From Flagellimonas sp. CMM7 (lineage in GTDB: Bacteria; Bacteroidota; Bacteroidia; Flavobacteriales; Flavobacteriaceae): a DNA stretch of 64,000 bases. How positions within the stretch are numbered: position 1 is the first letter of the stretch; the number at the start of each line of letters is the position of its first letter. Under the pieces are notes generated by a model, which saw only the letters and a list, made by a program, of their open reading frames with translations, had not been told where the DNA came from and did not search any database. Shown piece by piece: positions 8,987-18,219 of the stretch. Both the position numbers and the translations under genes were made by a program. The stretch lies in the NCBI RefSeq assembly GCF_021390195.1, contig NZ_CP090003.1, forward strand, positions 1 through 64,000, given 5' to 3'.

Positions 8987-10009
8987 ATGAAAAAAACCAA
9001 TATCCTGTTTACCTGTGCTGGTAGACGAAATTATCTTATAAATTATTTCAAAGAAGCCCTAGAGGGAAGAGGGAAAATCTTAGCGGCGGACAACCAACCA
9101 ACGGCCCCAGCTTTGATTGATGCAGATGTGGCCCTTCAGGTACCACCAATCTATGATAAAAACTATATCTCCGCACTAAAAGAACTTGTAGCGACCTATA
9201 AAATTGATGCAATAATTTCATTGAATGACTTAGAACTACCCATTTTATCTGACCATAAGCAAGAACTTGAAGCTTTAGGTGCCAAAATTATTATATCGGA
9301 CCCAGAGGTTATTACCACTGCTTTTGACAAATGGAAAACCTTCACTTTTTTTAGCCGCTTGGGAGTAGACACACCCAAAACCTATTTAACTATAGATGAC
9401 GCATTGACAGCAATTGAAAATGAGGAATTAAGTTATCCCCTTATTGTAAAACCTAGATGGGGAAGTGCTTCAATTTCTATAGACGTTGTAGAAAATAAAG
9501 AAGAGCTAAAACTTGCATACAAATTACAACATATCAAAGTAAAGAAATCAATTTTAAAAAATGCAAGCTCTGAGGACATTGAAAAAAGTATTCTGATACA
9601 GGAAAAAATTGATGGAGAAGAATATGGAATTGATATTTTAAACGATCTTAAAGGCAATCACTATGGTTCGTTTGTGCGCAAAAAACTAGCTATGCGATCT
9701 GGAGAAACAGATAAAGCCGTATCCATCATAGATGACAAATTTTCTGAAATTGCGAAAAGAATTGCTGAAAACACCAAGCATATTGGGAATATGGATTGCG
9801 ATTTCTTTGTTAAAGATGGTAAGGTCTATTATTTAGAAATGAATCCTAGGTTTGGTGGGGGTTACCCTTTTTCACATGAAGCAGGTATTAATACTCCTGC
9901 TATCTATATTTCATGGATTAATGGAAATTCTGATGCTGACAGATATAACAACTTCTCTGCTGATCTAATGTTTTCTAAGTGTGATAAGATGATGCCCATA
10001 AAACTATAG
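8987..10009 (+). CDS. ATP-grasp ligase, carbamoyl-phosphate-synthase-like
   Basis: A 340-residue protein with an N-terminal pre-ATP-grasp Rossmann domain (NILFTCAGRRNYLINYF), then an ATP-grasp fold (about 115-310) with YPLIVKPRWGSAS, ILIQEKIDGEEYGID and the metal/ATP-binding EMNPRFGGGYPFSHEAG. Members of this group join a carboxylate to an amine using ATP. Homologues sit in surface-polysaccharide clusters of Bacteroidota, where they may attach amino acids to sugars. Together with the deacetylase and glycosyltransferase at the left edge, this suggests it belongs to the same polysaccharide locus, about 7 kb away. The substrate is unknown. Confidence 0.85.
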   Translation: MKKTNILFTCAGRRNYLINYFKEALEGRGKILAADNQPTAPALIDADVALQVPPIYDKNYISALKELVATYKIDAIISLNDLELPILSDHKQELEALGAKIIISDPEVITTAFDKWKTFTFFSRLGVDTPKTYLTIDDALTAIENEELSYPLIVKPRWGSASISIDVVENKEELKLAYKLQHIKVKKSILKNASSEDIEKSILIQEKIDGEEYGIDILNDLKGNHYGSFVRKKLAMRSGETDKAVSIIDDKFSEIAKRIAENTKHIGNMDCDFFVKDGKVYYLEMNPRFGGGYPFSHEAGINTPAIYISWINGNSDADRYNNFSADLMFSKCDKMMPIKL

Positions 10010-10094
10010 TTAAAAAAATGTTGATGATGATTAGTTAGAATAATTTAACCCTTACCAAAGCACCACCAACAGTATTGAAACTTCATTTGGCCGC

Positions 10095-11270
10095 TTAAAG
10101 GTTCACTATTTCAAAGGCTGACCTTCTGTTTTCACTATGTTTAGTTTCTGGGCAAGGTGTATCATCATCACATTCATTCGTAAGTCTAGTCTCTCCAAAT
10201 GCATCATACTTAACTCTCTCGGACGCAATTCCCTTAGAAATCAGATACTCCACGGTTCGTTTTGCTCTTTTCTCAGATAGCCACTGATTGTATTTATTGG
10301 TTCCTCTAGAATCCGTATGTGCCGATACACTAATGACCAAACTTGGAGTATTTTTCAGCATCTCTACCAATTTATCCAATACTTCTCTATCCTTAATCGA
10401 TAGGTATGATGAGTTTAGCTTAAAAAAGACCCTTCCAAGGTTCCTAACATCATTTTCGATTTTTGCACGCCTAGCGTCTTCTTCCTCCTTTTTCTTTTTC
10501 TCAGCAGCCAATATTGCAGCCTCTTTTTCTTTTTCCAATCTTTCAGCCAGCAAACGAGCTTCTTCATCTGCTTTTTCTTTTGCAGCTATCGAGTCTTGAA
10601 CCCTTTGTTGCTCTTTCTCAATTTCTTTTAAAAGCGCCAACTTCTCCTCACCTTTTCTGGAAAGTCCTTTTTTAACATTAAATCTATATGCAAGACCAGC
10701 AGAATGTTGAATATGGTTTGTTGAATTGCTGGTACTCATTGTCCATTTACCAGTTGAACTAAAATCTAAGCCCCAATGATCTGACAACCAAGTTCTAAAA
10801 CCTAAAACCGCATTGTAAGTACCTCTACCTTGATTATTTGCATCTGTGTAACCAGCTCCTATGCCAATGTAAGGGTCAAAAAAACCAGTTTCTCCCAATA
10901 TCATGTTAAGGTCATAACTTACACGGAAGTCCAACCCTAAGTAGTCTACATCTTCAGGATTAACAACGTTATCTACAATTTTTCCTTCTTTATACTTGTT
11001 GTACGTACCTATTGCCTCAAGTCCAACTCCATTTTCAAAATAACGCCCAATACTTATTCTAGAAGGAAAAGGAACTACGTTCCAACCTTCTTTAAAATCA
11101 AATAGTTCACCGAATTCGTCACCAGAATCATCAACAATATTCGTCCCGATGGAGACGATCCATGATTGTTTTACAATACTATCTTTTGCCGTTAACTGGG
11201 TTTCTTGTGAAGAAACTGTCAAAGTTATGATACAAATTAGCGCTGTGAAAATCCATTTTGAAGATTTCAT
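10095..11270 (-). CDS. OmpA-family outer-membrane protein with coiled coil
   Basis: A 391-residue protein from the ATG at 11270, chosen because it opens a signal peptide (MKSSKWIFTALICIITLTVSSQ); an ATG ten codons upstream adds a tail that does not fit. Residues about 25-210 form an OmpA-like beta-barrel (ASP/OMP_b-brl type, GIGAGYTDANN). A charged, E/K/A-rich coiled coil follows (about 215-280). The C-terminal OmpA peptidoglycan-binding domain has SAHTDSRGTNKYNQWLSEKR and KYDAFGE. Such proteins tie the outer membrane to peptidoglycan. It is convergent with the ATP-grasp gene; the 85-base gap shows no clear hairpin. Confidence 0.9.
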   Translation of the reverse strand: MKSSKWIFTALICIITLTVSSQETQLTAKDSIVKQSWIVSIGTNIVDDSGDEFGELFDFKEGWNVVPFPSRISIGRYFENGVGLEAIGTYNKYKEGKIVDNVVNPEDVDYLGLDFRVSYDLNMILGETGFFDPYIGIGAGYTDANNQGRGTYNAVLGFRTWLSDHWGLDFSSTGKWTMSTSNSTNHIQHSAGLAYRFNVKKGLSRKGEEKLALLKEIEKEQQRVQDSIAAKEKADEEARLLAERLEKEKEAAILAAEKKKKEEEDARRAKIENDVRNLGRVFFKLNSSYLSIKDREVLDKLVEMLKNTPSLVISVSAHTDSRGTNKYNQWLSEKRAKRTVEYLISKGIASERVKYDAFGETRLTNECDDDTPCPETKHSENRRSAFEIVNL

Positions 11271-11389
11271 GCCATTTAGATTTGAGGGTTTAAAAAGCAA
11301 AACTAAATCAACAACACAAAAAAAACACTGATTGTACTTTGAAGTGCTTCTATTTTCGATAAGAAGCTTAAATGTATATCATCTCCTCT

Positions 11390-11893
11390 CTACCAACCCA
11401 ATTTTTCGAGACTTAGTGTCTTGGAAGTATGAGGTATTTTATAAATAAAAAATGGGTAGGATACAGATTGGTTTTTAGCGCTTTTTGCTTCTTTTGGAAG
11501 GACCATTTCAATTGCTATTAAAACTTCTCTTTCAGATTCTTCAGTCTTCGAAAGCTTAGGTATCATCTGCCCCTTTTGTTCTCCTAAGCACACAATAAGG
11601 ACTATTTCCTTTGAGAAATCTATTACAGGTACGAGAAGTCCCGGTTTACGCGTTTTGTTTATTCTAGCATAGAACTTGTTCAGAGATTTTGAATCTCTAA
11701 CAACCATAGTCTCATACTTGTCAATACCGCTATATCCATCTTGCGCAATCAATGTCATTTCACCATTAATTCCTGAATTTAGCTGTGTTTCTTTCTGGGC
11801 TTTACAAGAAACCAAACACATTAACGCTATGATCACAAAATGTTTCAACAAATTAATATGAGTTCTTAAATCTTGATTTATACGCTTTCTCAT
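11390..11893 (-). CDS. Putative lipoprotein, function unknown
   Basis: A small protein with a lipoprotein signal: hydrophobic run VIIALMCLVSCK with the lipobox cysteine in LVSC. The start is uncertain. The ATG at 11893 overlaps the end of bshA by about 40 bases and gives a long basic n-region. A TTG at 11851 or 11848, just after the bshA stop, gives a standard 15-residue lipoprotein signal, (M)LKHFVIIALMCLVSC, and is equally likely. The mature part ends SLEKLGW and resembles small 'protease complex subunit PrcB'-like domains found in Bacteroidota lipoproteins, but that match is weak. It is in the same transcript as bshA. Confidence 0.6.
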   Translation of the reverse strand: MRKRINQDLRTHINLLKHFVIIALMCLVSCKAQKETQLNSGINGEMTLIAQDGYSGIDKYETMVVRDSKSLNKFYARINKTRKPGLLVPVIDFSKEIVLIVCLGEQKGQMIPKLSKTEESEREVLIAIEMVLPKEAKSAKNQSVSYPFFIYKIPHTSKTLSLEKLGW

Positions 11894-12995
11894 ATACCTC
11901 TTCATACAATGGTAAAATATGTAAAATATCAAATTTAGAGGCTACTTGATAAGCATTTTCTTTAAATTTCTCCAAAACAGCATCATCTTTTAATACATCC
12001 AATGCCTTTGATGCCATTTCATCCACATCACCCACATTGGCGAGAAATCCAGAAATACCTTCCTTATTAACTTCTGGGATTCCACCGGTATTACTTGAAA
12101 TTACTGCAACCCTATTGATCATGGCTTCTAACGCGGCCAAACCAAAGCTTTCAGTTTCCGACGGCAGTAAAAATAAATCTGAGAAGCAAAGTATCCTGTC
12201 TATCTCATTGCTGTTGCCCAAAAACAACACCTTATCTTTAATTCCCAAATCATCACATAGTTGCTCTGCTATTTCTTTTTCAGGCCCCTCTCCTACCATT
12301 ATTAATTTTGCAGGGATTTCTTTTTGAATTTTGTAAAAAACACGTACTACATCCGGAATACGTTTTACTTTTCTAAAATTACTGATGTGGGTAACAATCC
12401 GTTCATCTTCGTTGGCCATTAAAGAGCGCTGGCAATCGGTGTAATCCAAGCTGTATTTTGAGGTATCAATGAAGTTGGGTATGACTTCAATGTCTTTTTC
12501 AATATCGAAAATTTCAAGTGTGCTTTGTTTAAGATCTTCTGAAACTGAAGTTACAACATCAGATTTGTTAATACTAAAGGTTACTGCTGGCTTATAAAAT
12601 GGGTGTTTCCCTACCAAAGTAATATCAGTACCATGAAGCGTTGTAATCATGGGAATAAAAATTCCTTCTTCTTGCAGCATTTTTTTGGCCATATACCCTG
12701 CATAGGCATGTGGAATCGCATAATGCACATGTAAAAGCTCTATTCCATAAAACTTGACCGTATCTACCAATTTGCTGGACAATGCCAATTCATACGGCTG
12801 ATAATGGAACAAAGGATATTCAGGCACATGTACTTCATGAAAATGAATGTTATTGCTTAAAAGTTCTAAGCGTACAGGCTGTTTATAGGTGATAAAATGA
12901 ATCTCGTGCCCTCTTTCTGCCAAGGCAATTCCTAATTCTGTGGCCACAACTCCACTACCTCCAAATGTAGGGTAACAAACAATTGCTATCTTCAT
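11853..12995 (-). CDS. bshA: BshA, N-acetylglucosaminyl L-malate synthase (bacillithiol)
   Basis: A 380-residue GT4 glycosyltransferase. The N-terminus MKIAIVCYPTFGGSGVVATELG and the following HEIHFITYKQPVRL are hallmarks of BshA. The C-terminal motif PSETESFGLAALEAM gives the E-x7-E of retaining transferases, and the length is normal for BshA. It joins GlcNAc from UDP-GlcNAc to L-malate, the first step of bacillithiol, a low-molecular-weight thiol used in redox and metal buffering by Firmicutes and Bacteroidota. The other bsh genes are not in the window. It lies 29 bases downstream of the GH3 gene, so the two may be co-transcribed. Confidence 0.92.
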   Translation of the reverse strand: MKIAIVCYPTFGGSGVVATELGIALAERGHEIHFITYKQPVRLELLSNNIHFHEVHVPEYPLFHYQPYELALSSKLVDTVKFYGIELLHVHYAIPHAYAGYMAKKMLQEEGIFIPMITTLHGTDITLVGKHPFYKPAVTFSINKSDVVTSVSEDLKQSTLEIFDIEKDIEVIPNFIDTSKYSLDYTDCQRSLMANEDERIVTHISNFRKVKRIPDVVRVFYKIQKEIPAKLIMVGEGPEKEIAEQLCDDLGIKDKVLFLGNSNEIDRILCFSDLFLLPSETESFGLAALEAMINRVAVISSNTGGIPEVNKEGISGFLANVGDVDEMASKALDVLKDDAVLEKFKENAYQVASKFDILHILPLYEEVYEKAYKSRFKNSY

Positions 12996-13024
12996 AATAA
13001 CAAATCTAAATCAATATTTACAGT

Positions 13025-15937
13025 CTAATTTATAATAGAATCATAAATAGCTTGCTGAATCCTTGTTCTTAAAGCAGACTTTACCAAAAGTGTGTTGGTA
13101 GCGGATGGATATGTTCTGTTGGATAAAAAAACATAAACTAGCTCTTCATCTGGGTCCGCCCATGTATAGGTACCTGTAAACCCGCTATGTCCAAAACTTT
13201 TTCTGGATACACAACCGCAGGTCGGTCCTTTTTCCTTTAGCTGGGGTTTATCAAAACCAACGCCCCTACGCACATCTTTATGACAAAAATAACACGTATT
13301 GAATTTTTTTATGGTACGTTCATTTAAAAAGCGCTTACCTCCATATAGCCCTCCTTGTAGATACATTTGCATTATTTTAGCTACATCATTGGCATTGCTG
13401 AACAATCCGGCATGTCCACCTACTCCACCTTGCATAGCGGCCCCCATATCATGCACATAACCTTGAACTGTCTGGTACCTAAAATATTTATCTTCCTCCG
13501 AAGGAACTATTTCATCTTTTGAAAATTTATCCAAAGGGTTGAAAGAAGTACGTTGTAACCCCATTGGAGTGTACAAAAACTCATTGACCAATTCATCTAT
13601 GGATTTGCCATAAGTATCTTCTATATATTTTTTGAATACATAGTAGGCTACATCACTGTATCTATACCTGTTTGATTTTAATGATTGCCTACCTATTCTA
13701 TTGTAAATTGAATCTTTATAGGCATCTGTCAAATAAAGATTGTCAGAAACTCGGTATGAAAAACCTTCCGTGGGTTGATTTCTATAAAAATCGGAGGACG
13801 GTTTTCTATTTTTGGTTAACGTATCTATATAAAAAGCTATCCATGCAGGCAAACGACCATAATGGGAAAGTGCTTTTAGCACGGTCACATCTTTTAATTC
13901 CGAAGATTCATATTCCGGTACCAATTCCTTAAACGTGTTGTTCAGGGCAATTTTTCCCTCTTCCTCCATTTTCATTATCAAAGGCAAAGTTGACAAAATC
14001 TTGGTCAGAGAAGCTAAATCATAAATTGAGTTATCATCAACTTCTTGTACTGAAGCGTAAGTTGGCTTTCCAAAACTCTTGTTATAAATGACCTTCCCCT
14101 TTTTGGCAATTAAAACCTGTGCTCCAGGATACATTAAAGAATCCAGACCAATATTCACCAAACTATCCACAATAGCTAATTTGCTGGAACTTAATCCAAC
14201 TCTTTCGGGAATGCTGTATCCAAGTCGTTTTAGGGTGTTTAATTTGGTTCCAGTATTAACTGGAAATTCTGGGTTGGTAGAAACTGGCAACGTGCCGTTG
14301 GCACTTACAGCACCAAAAATTACCTCAGCTGCCTTTTCTTGGGCAATCTCGCTATTTTGATACGCCATTACCACTCCATCAATCGTATTAAAATTCACTA
14401 CGTCTGAGAGGGCATAAGGCTTTGCAAATACGGTGAGTATTGTATTACTGGTTCTAAGTCGCGATATTTCCTGAAGCCAAAACAGTTCGTTTTCAGAAAA
14501 TTTGTAGCGTTTCCAGGGACTCTCATTACTCTTGTGAAAGCCTATGATTACCAAGTTAAACTCAGCCAATGCTTTCCGATACCCTGCGGCATCCTTTGCA
14601 TTAATTTGAGTGACTTTTAAATATTTGGATAGGGTTTTAGAGAATACTTCCCCAGAATCATCACCAAATTTTACGTAGGCAATCTTTTTGTTTTCAAGCT
14701 TTTTTATGGGAAGTAGTGAAAAATTGTTCTTTACAACCGTAATTGCATTCTCAATGGCCTCTTCATAGATCACATCATTTTCAATGTCGTTTAAATCCTC
14801 ATAAAGGTTTTCCAATACTACAGGCTTGTAATTGGAAAGACCAGCTTTATACTTGGCCATCAATATTTTCTTTACAGAGTAAGCAAGTCTTTCTTCGGTG
14901 ATTTTTCCTTCGTTATACGCCTCTAACAGTTTTTCTTTTGCCTTCAGAACGTTTTCAGGCATCAAAAGCATATCGTTTCCTGCAAGGAAAGCTTCAAGTT
15001 CCACTTCACCTTCTGGTGCAAATTTAGAAACCGCCTTCATGTTCAGCGCATCCGTAAAAATCAATCCTTTAAACCCCAGTTCTGTTTGTAACAATCCAGA
15101 GACTATCTGCTCTGAAAGCGTAGAGGGTAATCCCTCCCTAATTTCTACATTGGGAACATCTAGATGTGCCACCATCACTGAACTCAATCCGTTATTTATC
15201 AAACTTTTAAATGGAAACAACTCTATGGAATCCAATTGTTCTTTTGTTGAGTTAATTATGGGTAATGCCTTATGGGAATCTGTTGCCGTATCTCCATGCC
15301 CGGGAAAATGCTTCCCGCAGGATAAAACACCTGCTTCTTCCATCCCTTTCATGAATGCTATACCTTTTTTGGCAACATTTGCAGGGTCTTCGCCAAAAGA
15401 GCGATTTCCTATGATAGGGTTTTGGGGGTTATTATTTACATCTATATCCGGTGCAAAATTAATGTGCACTCCAAGCCTTTTAGCATGTTTGCCTATTTGA
15501 AAACCCACTTTTTCAACTATAGAGCTATCTTTTATTGCTCCCAAGGTCATATTCCAAGGAAAGGCATAGGTGGAATCTAAACGCATGGCAAGACCCCATT
15601 CTGCATCCATTCCAATCAATAACGGTATTTTAGAATGTGATTGATATTCGTTGTTAAGTTTTGCTTGGCGAACGGGACCTCCCGTTGAAAAGATTACTCC
15701 TCCAAGATTATGGTCCTTTATGAGTTGTTTTATTTTATCAGTAGCGGTTTTTTCCTGATTGGAAGAAATACTCACCATAAACAATTGTCCAATCCGCTCT
15801 TCCACGGACATATTATTGTATTTGGTGTCTACCCAACCAAGTTGCGCCAATGAATCTTTAGTAATTAATGGATTGTTCTGACCACTAACACCTAAGAAAA
15901 ACAGTAAGAAAAAGGGAAAGTAAAGGTTTATCCGCAT
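13025..15937 (-). CDS. GH3 beta-N-acetylglucosaminidase fused to a beta-lactamase-fold domain
   Basis: A 970-residue exported protein: signal peptide (1-20), GH3 catalytic domain (about 40-370), GH3 C-terminal domain (about 395-575) and a serine beta-lactamase-like domain (about 580-965). The NagZ-type motif KHFPGHGDTATDSH (209-222) carries the Asp-x-His dyad (D220, H222), and D296 in IFTDALNM is the likely nucleophile. The beta-lactamase-fold part has S643-L-T-K646, a YSD in place of Y-x-N, and GHSGFTGT. The first half should cut GlcNAc-anhMurNAc from wall fragments; the second may be an esterase or peptidase on wall material. This fusion is known in Bacteroidota. Both active sites look intact. 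Confidence 0.9.
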   Translation of the reverse strand: MRINLYFPFFLLFFLGVSGQNNPLITKDSLAQLGWVDTKYNNMSVEERIGQLFMVSISSNQEKTATDKIKQLIKDHNLGGVIFSTGGPVRQAKLNNEYQSHSKIPLLIGMDAEWGLAMRLDSTYAFPWNMTLGAIKDSSIVEKVGFQIGKHAKRLGVHINFAPDIDVNNNPQNPIIGNRSFGEDPANVAKKGIAFMKGMEEAGVLSCGKHFPGHGDTATDSHKALPIINSTKEQLDSIELFPFKSLINNGLSSVMVAHLDVPNVEIREGLPSTLSEQIVSGLLQTELGFKGLIFTDALNMKAVSKFAPEGEVELEAFLAGNDMLLMPENVLKAKEKLLEAYNEGKITEERLAYSVKKILMAKYKAGLSNYKPVVLENLYEDLNDIENDVIYEEAIENAITVVKNNFSLLPIKKLENKKIAYVKFGDDSGEVFSKTLSKYLKVTQINAKDAAGYRKALAEFNLVIIGFHKSNESPWKRYKFSENELFWLQEISRLRTSNTILTVFAKPYALSDVVNFNTIDGVVMAYQNSEIAQEKAAEVIFGAVSANGTLPVSTNPEFPVNTGTKLNTLKRLGYSIPERVGLSSSKLAIVDSLVNIGLDSLMYPGAQVLIAKKGKVIYNKSFGKPTYASVQEVDDNSIYDLASLTKILSTLPLIMKMEEEGKIALNNTFKELVPEYESSELKDVTVLKALSHYGRLPAWIAFYIDTLTKNRKPSSDFYRNQPTEGFSYRVSDNLYLTDAYKDSIYNRIGRQSLKSNRYRYSDVAYYVFKKYIEDTYGKSIDELVNEFLYTPMGLQRTSFNPLDKFSKDEIVPSEEDKYFRYQTVQGYVHDMGAAMQGGVGGHAGLFSNANDVAKIMQMYLQGGLYGGKRFLNERTIKKFNTCYFCHKDVRRGVGFDKPQLKEKGPTCGCVSRKSFGHSGFTGTYTWADPDEELVYVFLSNRTYPSATNTLLVKSALRTRIQQAIYDSIIN

Positions 15938-16026
15938 AAATAGCTTGTCTAGGACATGAACTTACAACTGATAAAAATATTGTATTTCATCGAAGAAAGC
16001 ACTGTATTTAGGATAATTTAAGGATA

Positions 16027-16512
16027 TCATCCTACAAATCTTGAATGCCAACTCTCACTGGCAGGAACTTCCCAATGTTCCTGATACTCAATTTTACTGG
16101 CAACCAAATTGTTAAATACAATGGTATTGCTTGATATGGCTTTTTCTCTAGCCATTCTTTTAAAATCTTTCAATGACTTATAGGTTATGTACTCACCTTG
16201 CTTGAACGAAACGTTCATTCTATCCAATAACTCTACTTTATATTTTTGTTCCAAGCTTTGGATAAAATGTACTGAGGTATCTATTGAACAACCTGACGCA
16301 CCAGCTTTGGTTTGATCCAATCCAATTACTATAAATCGTTTGTACTTTACCTCAAAGCCAGCTTCTAACTCACTACCATGGGCCGTCCACTCTTTTAAAA
16401 ATGCAGCTAAGCTTTCCTCTACTTCTTTTTGTTCTACATCACTTAAGCTTCTATTTGACTGATAAATCCATATTCTAGCGTTATCAGGAAGCGTTTCAAA
16501 AGGTACTAACAT
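16027..16512 (-). CDS. Conserved Bacteroidota protein of unknown function
   Basis: A 161-residue soluble protein starting MLVPFETLPDNARIWIYQSNR. Other recognisable stretches are GFEVKYKRFIVIGLDQ, ASGCSIDTSVHFIQ and the C-terminal WEVPASESWHSRF. Family members are sometimes labelled 'ABC transporter ATPase', but I see no Walker A (GxxGxGK[ST]), Walker B or signature motif, so I do not use that name. The single cysteine in GCSID and the conserved DRMNV stretch may matter. It stands between the GH3 gene and the LamG gene on the same strand. I cannot give a function. Confidence 0.7.
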   Translation of the reverse strand: MLVPFETLPDNARIWIYQSNRSLSDVEQKEVEESLAAFLKEWTAHGSELEAGFEVKYKRFIVIGLDQTKAGASGCSIDTSVHFIQSLEQKYKVELLDRMNVSFKQGEYITYKSLKDFKRMAREKAISSNTIVFNNLVASKIEYQEHWEVPASESWHSRFVG

Positions 16513-16541
16513 GAAAATTTATTTGTTTAGGGTATACTTAA

Positions 16542-17396
16542 TCAATTTAAAATTGACTTTAAGCCCTCTTTAGTATTAAAAATAAGTTCAATTTCTTCTG
16601 CACTCAATGGCCTATTAAATACAGCCAACTCGTCAAACAGACCTATGTAATTAAGGCCTAACATTATGTTTGCTTTTTCTTCGTTCCAAGTAAAGGGGTC
16701 TTTTATGGTCGGTACTTTCCCCTTACTTTTTGCATTTACAAATAATTCTGAACTTCCCTTATCTGTATTTAACCCAGAAAAGTTAATGACAATATGTGTC
16801 CAGTCTCCCCTATTAAATGGAGGTTGTTCTACCGTAACCAATCGTCTCAAATAATCTTGGTTCTCATCTGGTCCTAATTTCTTTGGATTCCAAACTTCCA
16901 AATCACCTAGCACACCCAATCGAAAATTTCTTGGATTATTTTTGGTGAAATCGACCCATAGGGCGGCGTCATTATAATTGACATCCGTTATTTGAATAGG
17001 GTCACAGTAACCAGGTTCTAAATCTTTTTCTGGATCCAATTGTAACCAGAACGATACCGCACCACTCCAATTTTCCTTGGAATAGCCCATGTTTTTATGG
17101 GCTTTAAAAAAGGTGGTCATTCTGCTTTTTTTCTTAAAATCCAGAGCATTTCCAGACAATCCCTTGCCCTTTGCAATTTTTACATCTGGATTCAGTAACC
17201 CTGGTTTTGCATTTTCAATGTTCTTTCTTAGATCAGCTGTATAAATATTTTTGTCTCCAACCGCAACATCCGCTGATGTTCCATTATCAAAAGAAGCGTA
17301 AAACAATAGATCATCAGCCATTTTGTTTTCTATTGCAAATGCTAGCATTAAAACAATACCAATAACAAGACTTACGTATTTAAAAAGATGTTTCAT
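16542..17396 (-). CDS. Exported LamG (concanavalin A-like) domain protein
   Basis: A 284-residue protein with an N-terminal hydrophobic segment (LFKYVSLVIGIVLMLAFAIEN) that acts as a signal peptide or membrane anchor. A LamG/concanavalin-like jelly-roll follows (about 28-280), with DLLFYASFDNG, WTHIVINFSGL and the closing GLFDELAVFNRPLSAEEIE that is typical of LamG_3. Such domains bind glycans or proteins outside the cell. There is no catalytic domain. It lies 21 bases downstream of the Fe-S protein gene, same strand. Confidence 0.82.
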   Translation of the reverse strand: MKHLFKYVSLVIGIVLMLAFAIENKMADDLLFYASFDNGTSADVAVGDKNIYTADLRKNIENAKPGLLNPDVKIAKGKGLSGNALDFKKKSRMTTFFKAHKNMGYSKENWSGAVSFWLQLDPEKDLEPGYCDPIQITDVNYNDAALWVDFTKNNPRNFRLGVLGDLEVWNPKKLGPDENQDYLRRLVTVEQPPFNRGDWTHIVINFSGLNTDKGSSELFVNAKSKGKVPTIKDPFTWNEEKANIMLGLNYIGLFDELAVFNRPLSAEEIELIFNTKEGLKSILN

Positions 17397-17417
17397 ACTA
17401 CTAGGAAATTAAATTGT

Positions 17418-18209
17418 CTATAAACCTTCAGCATTAGCAATAAGTTCTGCTACATCTAAAACGCTAACACTCCCCTCTTTTTCGTGTGCTTTAATTCCGT
17501 CTGTCATCATAGTATTGCAATATGGACAGCCTGTTGCAATAATGTCTGGATTGGTATCCAATGCATCTTTTGTGCGCAATACATTGATATCCATATCTCC
17601 TTTTTCTGGTTCTTTGAACATTTGTGCGCCTCCGGCACCGCAGCATAGTGCCGCTTTTTTATGCCGTTTCATTTCTATTATATTCGCATTGGTTTTCTTG
17701 AGAACCTCTCTAGGTGCATCATAAACCGAGTTCGCTCGCCCTAAATAACAAGGATCGTGGAATGTAATACGTTTTTCTTTGTAAAATTCACCTTTAACTG
17801 ACAGACGTCCATCATCCATTAACTCTTTTATGAATTGAGTATGGTGAACAACATCATAGTTTCCTCCTAAACCTGGATATTCATTTTTCAATGTATTGAA
17901 AGAATGTGGGTCACAGGTTACAATTCTCTTTATTTCATAGCCATTTAAAATCTCTATGTTCATCATAGCCTGCATCTGGAACAAGAATTCATTACCTGCA
18001 CGCTTCGCCACATCTCCAGTGCAACTTTCTTCCGGTCCCAAAACGGCAAATTCAACATTGGCCTTATTCAATATTTTCACGAAAGCCCTTGAAATCTTTT
18101 TAGCTCTATCATCATAACTTCCAGCAGAACCTACCCAGAACAATATTTCTGGCTGTTTACCTTCGGCCATAAATGCTTCCATGGTTTTTACATTAAGTTC
18201 CTCACTCAT
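17418..18209 (-). CDS. Cysteine-rich CCG-domain (HdrB/GlpC-like) Fe-S protein
   Basis: A 263-residue soluble protein with two cysteine-rich CCG-type domains: one around CTGDVAKRAGNEF and one ending in CCGAGGAQMFKE, plus FHDPCYLGR and TGCPYCNTMM. These domains hold an unusual Fe-S cluster in HdrB, GlpC and LutA-type proteins. The next gene upstream (18220-19542) encodes a membrane Fe-S subunit 10 bases away, so the two are likely halves of one electron-transfer complex in the inner membrane. The donor and acceptor are not shown by the sequence. Confidence 0.88.
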   Translation of the reverse strand: MSEELNVKTMEAFMAEGKQPEILFWVGSAGSYDDRAKKISRAFVKILNKANVEFAVLGPEESCTGDVAKRAGNEFLFQMQAMMNIEILNGYEIKRIVTCDPHSFNTLKNEYPGLGGNYDVVHHTQFIKELMDDGRLSVKGEFYKEKRITFHDPCYLGRANSVYDAPREVLKKTNANIIEMKRHKKAALCCGAGGAQMFKEPEKGDMDINVLRTKDALDTNPDIIATGCPYCNTMMTDGIKAHEKEGSVSVLDVAELIANAEGL

Positions 18210-18219
18210 AGTTCTAGAT

